Assembly (NCBI GenBank): GCA_017469885.1
Contig: JAFUFO010000021.1
Location: 1-64,000, forward strand
Direction: 5' to 3'
Source: Solobacterium sp.
Lineage (GTDB): Bacteria > Bacillota_I > Bacilli_A > Erysipelotrichales > Erysipelotrichaceae
DNA: 64,000 nucleotides
Under the pieces are notes generated by a model. The model ran no database searches, was not told where the DNA came from, and saw only the letters and a list, made by a program, of their open reading frames with translations. The position numbers and the translations under genes were made by a program. This document shows, in pieces, positions 51,820-60,831 of this stretch (within the stretch, counting starts at the first letter, position 1; every line of letters starts with the position of its first letter).

Positions 51820-52629
51820 ATGCGCTTTGCATTACTCGGAAGCGGATCCAAGGGAAACAGCTTTCTTCTGCAGGATGAGCACACCAGTCTTCTGATCGAC
51901 TGCGGCGGCACAAAGAACCGCATTGTCAGCGGACTGAAGGATGCGGGAATCAGCGTGGAGGATCTTGACGCTGTTCTGATTACCCATTCGCATACCGACC
52001 ACATCGGCCAGCTGAAACTGGTGAAGGACCGTCCGCTGTACAGTGCCTGTGAACTGCCGGGGACGGAACGTACAAAGATCGAACCGGACCAGCCGTTTCA
52101 GATCGGACATCTTACCATCACGCCGGTAGCGCTCAGTCATGATGTGCCGGATACGGTGGGATTTGTGATCGAGAGTTTTGCGGAAAAACTGGTCTATATC
52201 ACAGATACCGGATATATCCGGGACGCGGTCCTGCCCTTACTGCGGGGCGCGGATTATATCATTCTTGAAAGCAACCACGATACGGAGATGCTGATGCATA
52301 CCAGCCGACCCATGTTTCTCAAGATGCGGATTGCCGGTGACAGCGGGCATCTGTGCAATGAGGACTGTGCCGCGATTCTGAAGAAGATCGTCACATCAAG
52401 GACAAAGATGGTTGTGCTGGCGCATATCAGCCAGCAGGCAAATACAAGAGAACAGGCGCTTGCCGTAAGCGGGGAAGCGCTGGAAACACACGGAAACAGA
52501 CGCAGTGATCTGATCCTGTGCGCAGCGGCACAGAACGAGGTGCTCAAAGGAGGTGACTGGCCGGATGAAGAAGTGGATGGTGGCAGCTGCCGCAGGACTT
52601 TTGATATGGAACCTGTGGCTCACAATTGA
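51820..52629 (+). CDS. walJ: WalJ/YycJ metallo-beta-lactamase-fold protein
   Basis: This 269-residue protein has the metallo-beta-lactamase fold: GSGSKGNSFLLQ at the start, the zinc-binding THSHTDHIGQ, the later ALSHDVPDTVGF, and ITDTGY. It matches the WalJ/YycJ group, proposed to act as a DNA exonuclease with roles in mutation and wall control. It overlaps the downstream pseudo-HtrA gene by 65 bp and belongs to the conserved walJ-htr-rlmH order. The C-terminal ~25 residues are probably an overlap extension. Confidence 0.92.
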   Translation: MRFALLGSGSKGNSFLLQDEHTSLLIDCGGTKNRIVSGLKDAGISVEDLDAVLITHSHTDHIGQLKLVKDRPLYSACELPGTERTKIEPDQPFQIGHLTITPVALSHDVPDTVGFVIESFAEKLVYITDTGYIRDAVLPLLRGADYIILESNHDTEMLMHTSRPMFLKMRIAGDSGHLCNEDCAAILKKIVTSRTKMVVLAHISQQANTREQALAVSGEALETHGNRRSDLILCAAAQNEVLKGGDWPDEEVDGGSCRRTFDMEPVAHN

Positions 52630-53644
52630 ACTGGATCATCTGCATCGGGAAACCCCGGATTATCTGATCAGTGATCCCGATGAAATTACAGTTGTAAACA
52701 ATACGATTGAAGGTTATACGACCGATGTCACCAAAACCGCAGAGGATGTCATGGAAAAACTGGTTTCGCTCTCTCTGCTTACTGAACAGGGCGAACAGAT
52801 ATACAGTGGTGTCATTTATGCGGTGATGGGAACGGACACATGGATCCTGACCAGCTCCAAGGCTGCGGAACCGGATGCCTCCGTGTATATCCGGTTTGAT
52901 AACGGACTTTCCTATGAAGGTGAACTGCACGGTGTGGATGAACTGACCGGTATTGCATTGTTTGTCTGCCATCCGGACTTTGCGGCGGAACCGATCCAGA
53001 TCGGATCATCCGCAGGATTGAAACAGGGCGAATATGTCCTGGCGATGGGCGGCAGAAATCTGCATACCCAGAGCGGTGATGTCAGCTTCGGCGTTGTCTC
53101 AAAGGCAGCGCAGCGTTATCGCGCGGATTCCTCTGAAGGGAAGGAATGGATCAATGAAGCGGTCTTTGCGGATACCGCAATTACTTCCCAGATGGAAGGC
53201 GGAGCACTCGTCAATCTGAGCGGCCAGCTGGTCGGAATGTTAACAAGCATGTACGGCACGGAACGCAATGGCCTTGCGGGTGCCGCAGGAACCGGCGATA
53301 TTGTCCAGGCGGCAGATGAACTGCGCCGCAGCGGTGAAATAAGCCGCGGATATCTTGGAATCATCACCAAGGATATCCGGGAACTGGAACTGTATCAGAA
53401 GAGTGCGATGAATATTCCGCTTGATGTAAACACCGGACTTGTTGTGGTGGAGGTGCTGGAAGGTTCTCCGGCACAGGAAGCCGGACTGCAGGCCAACGAT
53501 ATCGTGCAGTCTGCCGATGATGTACTGTTAAGTGCTCCGGAATCTCTCCGCAAGGTGCTGTACAGTCATCAGGCAGGTGATTCCATCAGTCTGAATGTAA
53601 TCCGCGGAGAATCTTCCAATCCGCTCCAGGTCGTTCTGAAATGA
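52565..53644 (+). CDS. HtrA/HtrC-like protein with all three catalytic residues lost (pseudoprotease)
   Basis: This 359-residue protein has an N-terminal membrane helix (about 3-20), a trypsin-like fold and a PDZ domain (about 240-355, GSPAQEAGLQANDIV). Position by position against the S1C pattern, the TNxHV histidine is replaced in ILTSSKA (Lys99), the TDLA aspartate is replaced in ELTGIAL (Gly129), and the GNSGG serine is replaced in SQMEGGALVN (Glu211). The FADTAIT lead-in still aligns, so this is divergence and not a frameshift. It cannot be a normal serine protease. ATG 52565 follows AAAGGAGG; an earlier GTG at 52553 lies on the SD. It sits between walJ and rlmH, where active HtrC normally occurs. 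Confidence 0.9.
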   Translation: MKKWMVAAAAGLLIWNLWLTIELDHLHRETPDYLISDPDEITVVNNTIEGYTTDVTKTAEDVMEKLVSLSLLTEQGEQIYSGVIYAVMGTDTWILTSSKAAEPDASVYIRFDNGLSYEGELHGVDELTGIALFVCHPDFAAEPIQIGSSAGLKQGEYVLAMGGRNLHTQSGDVSFGVVSKAAQRYRADSSEGKEWINEAVFADTAITSQMEGGALVNLSGQLVGMLTSMYGTERNGLAGAAGTGDIVQAADELRRSGEISRGYLGIITKDIRELELYQKSAMNIPLDVNTGLVVVEVLEGSPAQEAGLQANDIVQSADDVLLSAPESLRKVLYSHQAGDSISLNVIRGESSNPLQVVLK

Positions 53645-54117
53645 TCCGGATCATCGCCTGCGGTAAGGTCAGGGACAAATGGCTGAAAGAAGGCATTGCG
53701 GAATATATGAAGCGGCTTCGCCCTTATGACCGTGTGGAATGCATTGAAGTTGCGGATGAAAAGGCACCGGAGACAAATTCGCCTGCGGAAAATGAGAAGG
53801 TGAAGGAAATCGAAGGGGAACGGCTTCTGCGCAATGTGCGTGAAACCGACCATATGATCCTGCTGGATCTTGCCGGAACCGTTATGGACAGTCCAAAGCT
53901 TGCCTCGCATATCGACGCATGCCGGACACAGGGAAAACCGGTAATCGATTTTGTGATCGGCGGATCTCTGGGGGTCAGTGATGCGCTGATCAAACGGGCG
54001 GATGTGCGCTGGAAGCTTTCCGACAATACCTTTCCGCATCAGCTCTGCCGGTTGCTCGTACTGGAACAGGTATACCGGAGTTTTCGGATTCTGAATCACG
54101 AGCCGTATCACAAGTGA
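53641..54117 (+). CDS. rlmH: 23S rRNA (pseudouridine1915-N3)-methyltransferase RlmH
   Basis: This 158-residue SPOUT-class methyltransferase has IRIIACGKVRDKWLKEGI at the start, the SAM-knot glycines in DFVIGGSLGVSDA, and the conserved C-terminal tail LEQVYRSFRILNHEPYHK (18 residues). It methylates the modified base in helix 69 of 23S rRNA. Start overlaps the upstream stop (ATGA). Confidence 0.97.
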   Translation: MIRIIACGKVRDKWLKEGIAEYMKRLRPYDRVECIEVADEKAPETNSPAENEKVKEIEGERLLRNVRETDHMILLDLAGTVMDSPKLASHIDACRTQGKPVIDFVIGGSLGVSDALIKRADVRWKLSDNTFPHQLCRLLVLEQVYRSFRILNHEPYHK

Positions 54118-54161
54118 AAAAATCACAGTCTCGAACTGCGTTTGGCAGACCTTGTAACCGC

Positions 54162-54190
54162 TTGCAAGATTCCATCCGTTGAAGTAGAAT
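54162..54190 (+). promoter_or_regulatory. Promoter of ptsH
   Basis: TTGCAA (54162-54167) and TAGAAT (54185-54190), 17-bp spacing; the gene starts 31 bp later behind AAGGAGG. Confidence 0.65.
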
Positions 54191-54221
54191 TTACTTACAT
54201 TCCATAAGGAGGATTAACTTA

Positions 54222-54488
54222 ATGAAACAGATTTCCGTAACAGTTGTAGATCCCGTAGGACTGCACGCACGCCCGGCTACCGTAGCTGTCAACGCTGCCA
54301 GCAAGTTCAAGAGCGAAGTTAAGGTTGCTTACAAGGGCCGTACAGTAAACATGAAGTCCATCATGGGCGTTATGTCCCTCGGTATCCCGACTCAGTCCGA
54401 AATCACAATCACATGTGATGGTGATGATGAAGACGTCGCGGTTAAGACAATTGAAGAAGTACTTCGCACTCAGAAAGTAATCGCTTAA
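54222..54488 (+). CDS. ptsH: Phosphocarrier protein HPr
   Basis: This 88-residue HPr has the active-site histidine in GLHARPA (His15) and the regulatory serine in NMKSIMGVMSL (Ser46), which HPr kinase phosphorylates in Firmicutes to drive carbon catabolite repression. It passes phosphate from enzyme I to sugar-specific EIIA. Here it is a stand-alone gene with its own promoter and terminator; ptsI is not adjacent. The glycogen genes follow. Confidence 0.97.
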   Translation: MKQISVTVVDPVGLHARPATVAVNAASKFKSEVKVAYKGRTVNMKSIMGVMSLGIPTQSEITITCDGDDEDVAVKTIEEVLRTQKVIA

Positions 54489-54503
54489 TCTGAACCATTT
54501 GAC

Positions 54504-54532
54504 GAAGATGCCTGAGCGCATCTTCTTTTTTT
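54504..54532 (+). terminator. Terminator of ptsH
   Basis: A perfect GAAGATGC/GCATCTTC stem with a six-base loop is followed by TTTTTTT. Confidence 0.9.
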
Positions 54533-54570
54533 CCATGAAATAAAACAGAAAACGGAAGGATTTGAAAACT

Positions 54571-56253
54571 ATGTACATGGATGATTACAAGCGCTGGCTT
54601 GAAGCAGATCTGCAGGATGTGGATCTGGCCACCGAACTGCATTCGATCAGCGGTGACGACGAAGCAATCAAGGAGCGCTTTGCGGTGGCACTGAAGTTCG
54701 GCACCGCAGGACTGCGCGGTACCCTTGGTGCCGGAACCAACCGTATGAACATCTGGGTTGTCCGTCAGGCAACACAGGGTGTCGCAGACTGGGTCAAGAC
54801 ACAGGGCGGGACACAGACCGTCGCAATTTCCTATGACTCCCGTCTCAAGGGCTGGAACTTTGCACGTGATGCGGCAGGCGTACTTGCGGCAAACGGAATC
54901 AACGTCCGTATCTATGATGAGCTGATGCCGGTTCCGGCGCTCAGCTTTGCGACAAGATATTACAAGTGCAACGCCGGCATCATGATCACGGCATCCCACA
55001 ACCCGGCAAAGTATAACGGCTTCAAGGCTTACGGACCGGATGGCTGCCAGATGACAGATGATGCGGCAGCAGTTGTTTACGACAGCATCCAGAAGACCGA
55101 TGTTCTGACCGGTGCGAAATACATGAGCTTTGCGGAAGGCGTTGAAAAGGGACTGATCAGGTTCGTCGGCGACGACTGCAAGGATGCGCTGTATGAAGCA
55201 ATCGAAGCACGTCAGGTTCGTCCGGGTCTCTGCAAGACCGCCGGTCTGAAGCTGGTTTATTCTCCGCTCAACGGCACCGGTCTTGTCCCGGTAACCCGTG
55301 TACTCAAGGATATGGGCATCACCGATATCACCATCGTTCCCGAACAGGAGTATCCGAACGGCTACTTCACAACCTGCCCGTATCCGAACCCGGAAATCTT
55401 CGAGGCACTGCAGAAGGGTCTTGAACTTGCCAAGGAAACCGGCGCAGATCTGATGCTTGCGACCGATCCGGATGCGGACCGTGTCGGTATTGCCATGAAG
55501 TGTCCGGACGGCAGCTATGAGCTTGTCAGCGGCAACGAAATGGGTGCGCTTCTGCTCGACTACATCTGCGCAGGAAGAATCGAAAACGGCACCATGCCGA
55601 AGAACCCCGTTGCCTGCATGTCCATCGTCTCCACGCCGCTGGCAGACAAGATTGCGGATAACTACGGCGTTGAACTGCGCCATGTACTGACCGGCTTCAA
55701 GTGGATCGGCGACCAGATCGCTCAGCTTGAGGCAGCAGGTGAAGTTGACCGCTTCATCTTCGGTTTCGAAGAGAGCTACGGCTACCTTGCCGGACCGTAT
55801 GTCAGAGACAAGGATGCGATCATCGGCTCCATGCTGATCTGCGAAATGGCTGCGTACTACCGTTCCATCGGTTCCTCCATCAAGCAGCGCCTGGAAGAGA
55901 TCTATGCGAAGTACGGCCGTTACCTGAACAAGGTCGACAGCTTTGAATTCCCGGGTCTTTCCGGTATGGACAAGATGGCAGGCATCATGTCCGGTCTGCG
56001 TGAAAATGCGCCGACCGAATTTGCCGGACGCAAGGTCGTCAAGGTCACAGACTACAACAAACCGGAAGAAACCGGCCTGCCGAAGTCCAATGTTCTGCTC
56101 TACACGCTGGAAGACGGTGCGTCCGTAATCGTACGTCCGTCCGGCACAGAACCGAAGATCAAGACCTACTTCACAACCCTCGGCAAGGATCTTGCGGAGG
56201 CACAGAAGGAAAAGGACGAGCTCGCAGAAGCCTGCAAGCCGATTCTCTCCTGA
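54571..56253 (+). CDS. pgcA: Alpha-phosphoglucomutase/phosphomannomutase
   Basis: This 560-residue alpha-D-phosphohexomutase has the phosphoserine loop TASHNPAKYNGFK, the Mg-binding DPDADRVGI, the sugar-binding GFEESYGYL and the phosphate-binding RPSGTEPKIK. The length and N-terminal YKRWLEAD match the Firmicutes PgcA type. It converts glucose-6-phosphate and glucose-1-phosphate, linking glycolysis to glycogen and envelope sugars. ATG 54571 has GGAAGG at 11 nt; an in-frame TTG at 54562 is too close to it. Confidence 0.95.
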   Translation: MYMDDYKRWLEADLQDVDLATELHSISGDDEAIKERFAVALKFGTAGLRGTLGAGTNRMNIWVVRQATQGVADWVKTQGGTQTVAISYDSRLKGWNFARDAAGVLAANGINVRIYDELMPVPALSFATRYYKCNAGIMITASHNPAKYNGFKAYGPDGCQMTDDAAAVVYDSIQKTDVLTGAKYMSFAEGVEKGLIRFVGDDCKDALYEAIEARQVRPGLCKTAGLKLVYSPLNGTGLVPVTRVLKDMGITDITIVPEQEYPNGYFTTCPYPNPEIFEALQKGLELAKETGADLMLATDPDADRVGIAMKCPDGSYELVSGNEMGALLLDYICAGRIENGTMPKNPVACMSIVSTPLADKIADNYGVELRHVLTGFKWIGDQIAQLEAAGEVDRFIFGFEESYGYLAGPYVRDKDAIIGSMLICEMAAYYRSIGSSIKQRLEEIYAKYGRYLNKVDSFEFPGLSGMDKMAGIMSGLRENAPTEFAGRKVVKVTDYNKPEETGLPKSNVLLYTLEDGASVIVRPSGTEPKIKTYFTTLGKDLAEAQKEKDELAEACKPILS

Positions 56254-56272
56254 TTTCTGATCATCCATACAG

Positions 56273-56303
56273 GGCTGTGTGTTCCGAAACACACAGCCTT
56301 TTC
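56273..56303 (+). terminator. Terminator of pgcA
   Basis: GGCTGTGTGTT/AACACACAGCC with a short CGA-type loop is followed by TTTTCCTTTTT. Confidence 0.9.
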
Positions 56304-56416
56304 CTTTTTGTCGTGAAAAAGCGGCGAAAGCTTGGATATCGGGCTTTTTTTACCGATAAAAATAAGGTATATTCAATACGCATTACGACTAATTACGTCA
56401 GAGCGGGGTAGTTTAC

Positions 56417-58273
56417 ATGGATCAGGCAAGAATCATCGAAGATTTTCATCAGGGACACTGCATCGATGCGTGGCAGATGTTTGGCGCGCATTTTGCCTAT
56501 GAAGGCAGTGAGGGTGTCCGTTTTACGGTGTATGCCCCGCATGCACGGAATGTCAGCGTCATCGGAAGTTTCAATGACTGGGACGGCACCCGGGACCGGA
56601 TGTCCCGCACCGGATTCAGCGGCATCTGGAGTGTCTTTATTGCGGGCGTAAAGGAATGGGATTCCTACAAATTCCGGATCGAAGACAAAAACGGGAAGTT
56701 TCACGACAAGAGCGATCCGTATGCGTTCTACAGTGAAACCCGTCCGGAGAATGCCTCGAAGGTGTACAACTTTCACGACATCCGCTGGAACGACGATGAC
56801 TGGATGGCAAACAGGACCGTCGGCTATGATCAGCCGGTCTCTGTCTATGAGGTATATGCTGGCGGCTGGAAGAAGAACGGAAAGTATCCCTATACCTACG
56901 GTATGCTGGAAGAGAATCTGATTCCGTATGTAAAGGAACACGGATTCACTCATATCGAACTGATGCCGCTGAACGAGCATCCGTTTGACGGATCGTGGGG
57001 CTATCAGGCATCCGGCTATTACAGCTGCACGAGCCGTTACGGCAATCCGACCGAGTTTGCCCATTTTGTGGACGCATGCCACCGGGCCGGCATCGGTGTC
57101 ATCATGGATATCGTTCCGGTGCACTTTGTGAAGGACGTATTCGGTCTGCGGAAGTTTGACGGCCAGGCGCTGTATGAATACCGCAAACCGGAGGATGCGG
57201 AAAGTCAGTGGGGAACCCTGAATTTTGACCTGTGGAGTGAGGAAGTGCGCTCCTTCCTGATTTCCAGTGCGGTCTTCTGGTGCCGGATCTATCATATTGA
57301 CGGCATCCGCATGGATGCGGTCGCCAATATGATCTACTGGGGCGGCAACAGCAACCGCGGTACGAATGAAGGCGCACTGAACTTCATGAAGCGTTTCAAC
57401 TATTACCTGAAGAAGGAATTCCCGGGCGTGATGCTGATCGCTGAGGATTCCTCGGATTTCCCGCATGTGACAGCCTCCACGCTTGACGGCGGACTTGGCT
57501 TTGATTACAAGTGGGATCTCGGATGGATGAACGACACTCTGAAGTATTACGCAACCGACCCGATCTACCGCAGCTACGATCACAACAAACTGACATTTTC
57601 CATGGCATATTTCTACAGTGAACGGTTCCTTCTTTCGCTGAGTCATGATGAAAATGTGCACGGAAAGAAAACCATCGTGGACCGGATGTGGGGAACCTAT
57701 GAACAGAAGTTCTCCCAGGCGAGAAACCTCTATGCCTACATGTTTGCTCACCCGGGAAAGAAACTGAACTTCATGGGAAATGAGTTTGCCTCTTTCCGGG
57801 AATTTGATGAGAAGAAGGAACTGGACTGGTTCCTGCTCAAATATCCGAAGCACGACAGCTTTCTGCGGTTTTTTACAGACATCAACCGTATCTATACAGC
57901 ACATCCGGCATTATTTCAGAAAGATTATGATTTCTATGGATTTCAGTGGATCGATGCCGACAACGCAAAACAGTCGGTATACAGTTTCTTCCGGCAGTCG
58001 GACAGCGAGTATCTGCTCTGCATTATGAACATGACACCTGTTTCCTATGAAATCTACGATGTACCGGTGCCCGCAAAAGGAACCTGGACCGAAATCATGA
58101 ACACGGAAAAGGATATCTATGCCGGCTGCAACATGTGCAACTTCAAGCCGCTGCGTACGAAAACGGTCAAAGAACCGGCACGTTTTCCGCAGAAAATCAC
58201 GATTCGCCTTGCGCCGTTTGCGGCAGTGTGGTTCACCTGTCCGAAAAAGGCTTCCGGAGCCGAAAACGGATAA
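56417..58273 (+). CDS. glgB: 1,4-alpha-glucan branching enzyme
   Basis: This 618-residue GH13 enzyme has an N-terminal CBM48 (about 20-110, VRFTVYAPHARNVSVIGS), a catalytic barrel and a C-terminal all-beta domain. GH13 signatures are MDIVPVHF, GIRMDAVANM (nucleophile Asp), LIAEDSS (acid Glu) and LSHDENVHGK (third Asp). The GYQASGYYSCTSRYG region is typical of branching enzymes. It adds alpha-1,6 branches to glycogen. ATG 56417 is preceded by GAGCGGGG at a workable distance. First of the glycogen run with glgP and pulA. Confidence 0.95.
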   Translation: MDQARIIEDFHQGHCIDAWQMFGAHFAYEGSEGVRFTVYAPHARNVSVIGSFNDWDGTRDRMSRTGFSGIWSVFIAGVKEWDSYKFRIEDKNGKFHDKSDPYAFYSETRPENASKVYNFHDIRWNDDDWMANRTVGYDQPVSVYEVYAGGWKKNGKYPYTYGMLEENLIPYVKEHGFTHIELMPLNEHPFDGSWGYQASGYYSCTSRYGNPTEFAHFVDACHRAGIGVIMDIVPVHFVKDVFGLRKFDGQALYEYRKPEDAESQWGTLNFDLWSEEVRSFLISSAVFWCRIYHIDGIRMDAVANMIYWGGNSNRGTNEGALNFMKRFNYYLKKEFPGVMLIAEDSSDFPHVTASTLDGGLGFDYKWDLGWMNDTLKYYATDPIYRSYDHNKLTFSMAYFYSERFLLSLSHDENVHGKKTIVDRMWGTYEQKFSQARNLYAYMFAHPGKKLNFMGNEFASFREFDEKKELDWFLLKYPKHDSFLRFFTDINRIYTAHPALFQKDYDFYGFQWIDADNAKQSVYSFFRQSDSEYLLCIMNMTPVSYEIYDVPVPAKGTWTEIMNTEKDIYAGCNMCNFKPLRTKTVKEPARFPQKITIRLAPFAAVWFTCPKKASGAENG

Positions 58274-58360
58274 TGCGGACTGTGTCCTGTGTATCCCGTG
58301 TTTTATGGTAAAATAGCCCATAGTGCAATCAATTGAAGCATTGCGAAAAAGGTGACTGTA

Positions 58361-60763
58361 ATGTTTAAAAACAAATCAGAGTTTAAAAAGGAATTTGCGC
58401 AGAAGCTCGTAGAGATGTGCGGTACGACCGTTGAGGAGACCCATCCGACAGAACGGTATCTCGTACTCGGTGAGATGGTACGCAACTATGCCTCTGTCAA
58501 CTGGAAGGATACAAAAGTCGCGATACGGAAGCAGAATGCCAAGCAGGTGTACTACTTCTCCATGGAGTTTCTGCTCGGCCGGTCGCTTACCAGCAATCTC
58601 AAGAACCTCGGCATTTATGATATCGTTGTCGAAGGCCTGAAGGATCTTGATATCAGCTATGACAATCTCGCCGCAATGGAGCGCGATGCCGGACTCGGAA
58701 ACGGCGGTCTTGGACGTCTTGCGGCATGCTTTATGGACAGTGCCGCTACGGAAGATCTGCCGATCAACGGCAACTGCATCCGTTATCAGTGCGGTCTGTT
58801 CCGTCAGCTCATTGACTCCGAAGGCAACCAGATTGAAGTTCCGGACATGTGGATGCGCATCGGCAACCCGTTTGAAGTGCGCAAACCCAAGCATGCGGTG
58901 GACGTCAAATTCTGGGGAAATGTGGAAGTGACCGGAGATGACAAGGGAAATCTGCATTTCAACCATGTCAATGCCGAGCATATTCTTGCCGTTCCGTATG
59001 ACATGCCGATGATCGGTGCCGATACGAAGACGACCAACACGCTGCGTCTGTGGTCGGCGGAGGCAAGTGACCGTTCTCCGGCATGGCTGGACTACCGCAA
59101 GTACCTGCAGGAAGTAAATGACATCTGTCTGAACGTTTATCCGGATGATTCTACCGTAGAAGGAAAGTATCTGCGTCTCAAGCAGCAGTACTTCTTTGTC
59201 AGTGCCGGTATCGATGCGATCATCAAGGCACACCTCAAGAGCAATGAATCCCTGGACAACCTTCCGGAGAAGGTCGCAATCCAGCTGAATGATACCCATC
59301 CGGTTCTTGCGATTCCGGAACTGATGCGTGTTCTGATGGATGACTACGGTTATCAGTGGGAACCTGCCCGTCAGATCACGAAGGCAGTCATGTCCTATAC
59401 AAACCATACCGTCATGAGCGAAGCGCTTGAAAAGTGGCCGGTGGAATACGTGCAGAAGCTTCTACCGCGTATTTACATGATCATTGATGAGATCAACAGC
59501 CGCTATGGTCATTATCTGTATGAGCGCTTCCCGAACCGCAACAATCTCTGGTATGACACCCGTATCATCGACAACGGCGTCATTCACATGGCCCGTCTTG
59601 CGGTGCTGATGTCCCATGCCGTAAACGGTGTCGCAGAAGTGCACAGCGGACTGCTGAAGACATCACTGTTCAAGCAGTATTATGAGATGTTCCCGGAGAG
59701 GTTCCAGAACAAGACCAACGGTATTACACCACGCCGCTGGATGCTTTACAGCAACCCGCAGCTGAAGGCTCTGCTGGATGATACCATCGGCAAGGGTTAC
59801 GAAAAGGATTTCGAGAAGATCGAAAAACTGATGAACTATGTCGATGATCCGAAGGTTCAGAAAAAGTTCCTGAAGGTCAAGCAGGAGCGCAAGGAGATCC
59901 TTGCGTCCTATATCCGCCGCAGCACTGGTGTGGAAGTGGATGTAAACTCTATCTTCGATTCCCAGGCTAAGCGTCTGCATGCATATAAGCGTCAGCTGCT
60001 CAACATCATGCATGTAATCTATCTCTACCAGCGGATCAAGGAAGACCCGAATTTCCGGATCTATCCGCATACCTATATCTTTGCGGCAAAAGCAGCGCCG
60101 GCATACCTCTTTGCCAAGAAGGTCATCAAGCTGATCAACTGCGTCGCGAAGAAGATCAACAGCGATCCGGATGTAAAGGGCATGCTGAAGGTGGTTTTCC
60201 TGCCGAACTACAGCGTAACCATGTCCGAATCCCTGATGAACGGTTCGGATGTTTCCGAACAGATTTCCACCGCCGGCAAGGAAGCCAGCGGCACCGGAAA
60301 CATGAAGTTCATGATGAACGGCGCAATCACACTCGGTACGCTTGACGGTGCGACTGTTGAGATCGACCGTCTTGTCGGACGTGAAAATGATGTCATCTTC
60401 GGTCTAACGATCGATGAGATTGATTTCTTCCGTCAGACCTACCGTGCAGCGGACTATTACAACAGCGATCAGCGGATCCGCAAGGTCATGCAGACATTCA
60501 TTGACGGTACATGGAACGGAAATCATGATGACTTCCGTCCGATCTTCGATGAGCTGATGATGAAGAATGACGAATTCCTTGTCCTGGCTGACTTTGATTC
60601 CTACGTGCGTGCACAGGAAGAAATCAGCCGCCGCTACGAAGACCGCAGTGCATGGGCAAAGAGCTGCCTCATCAACATTGCAAAATCTTCCTACTTCTCC
60701 AGTGACCGTACGATTCGTCAGTACGCCGAGGAGATTTGGGATGTCAAGCCGATCAAGTTCTGA
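58361..60763 (+). CDS. glgP: Glycogen/maltodextrin phosphorylase
   Basis: This 800-residue GT35 phosphorylase has KQVYYFSMEFLLGRSL at the start, the GNGGLGRLAACFMDS substrate loop, the NDTHPVLAIPELMR motif, and EASGTGNMKFMMNG carrying the PLP lysine. It releases glucose-1-phosphate from alpha-1,4 chains. ATG 58361 was chosen, with the AAGGTG site 7 nt upstream; the in-frame GTG at 58352 overlaps that site. Follows glgB by 87 bp. Confidence 0.96.
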   Translation: MFKNKSEFKKEFAQKLVEMCGTTVEETHPTERYLVLGEMVRNYASVNWKDTKVAIRKQNAKQVYYFSMEFLLGRSLTSNLKNLGIYDIVVEGLKDLDISYDNLAAMERDAGLGNGGLGRLAACFMDSAATEDLPINGNCIRYQCGLFRQLIDSEGNQIEVPDMWMRIGNPFEVRKPKHAVDVKFWGNVEVTGDDKGNLHFNHVNAEHILAVPYDMPMIGADTKTTNTLRLWSAEASDRSPAWLDYRKYLQEVNDICLNVYPDDSTVEGKYLRLKQQYFFVSAGIDAIIKAHLKSNESLDNLPEKVAIQLNDTHPVLAIPELMRVLMDDYGYQWEPARQITKAVMSYTNHTVMSEALEKWPVEYVQKLLPRIYMIIDEINSRYGHYLYERFPNRNNLWYDTRIIDNGVIHMARLAVLMSHAVNGVAEVHSGLLKTSLFKQYYEMFPERFQNKTNGITPRRWMLYSNPQLKALLDDTIGKGYEKDFEKIEKLMNYVDDPKVQKKFLKVKQERKEILASYIRRSTGVEVDVNSIFDSQAKRLHAYKRQLLNIMHVIYLYQRIKEDPNFRIYPHTYIFAAKAAPAYLFAKKVIKLINCVAKKINSDPDVKGMLKVVFLPNYSVTMSESLMNGSDVSEQISTAGKEASGTGNMKFMMNGAITLGTLDGATVEIDRLVGRENDVIFGLTIDEIDFFRQTYRAADYYNSDQRIRKVMQTFIDGTWNGNHDDFRPIFDELMMKNDEFLVLADFDSYVRAQEEISRRYEDRSAWAKSCLINIAKSSYFSSDRTIRQYAEEIWDVKPIKF

Positions 60764-60785
60764 TCCGGCAGTTTCAGCATCGAAC

Positions 60786-60813
60786 AAAAGGCGTCTGTCC
60801 GACGCCTTTCTTA
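60786..60813 (+). terminator. Terminator between glgP and pulA
   Basis: AAAGGCGTC/GACGCCTTT with a five-base loop then TCTTAT. The T-run is weak, so read-through into pulA is possible. Confidence 0.65.
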
Positions 60814-60831
60814 TACGGAGGATTATATTTT

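Noticed and set aside
54442-56292. Long open frame (616 codons) antisense to pgcA
   Set aside because: Shadow of a highly expressed gene; pgcA has all catalytic motifs on the plus strand.
56393-57904. 503-codon minus-strand frame opposite glgB
   Set aside because: Antisense shadow; GH13 motifs are on the plus strand.
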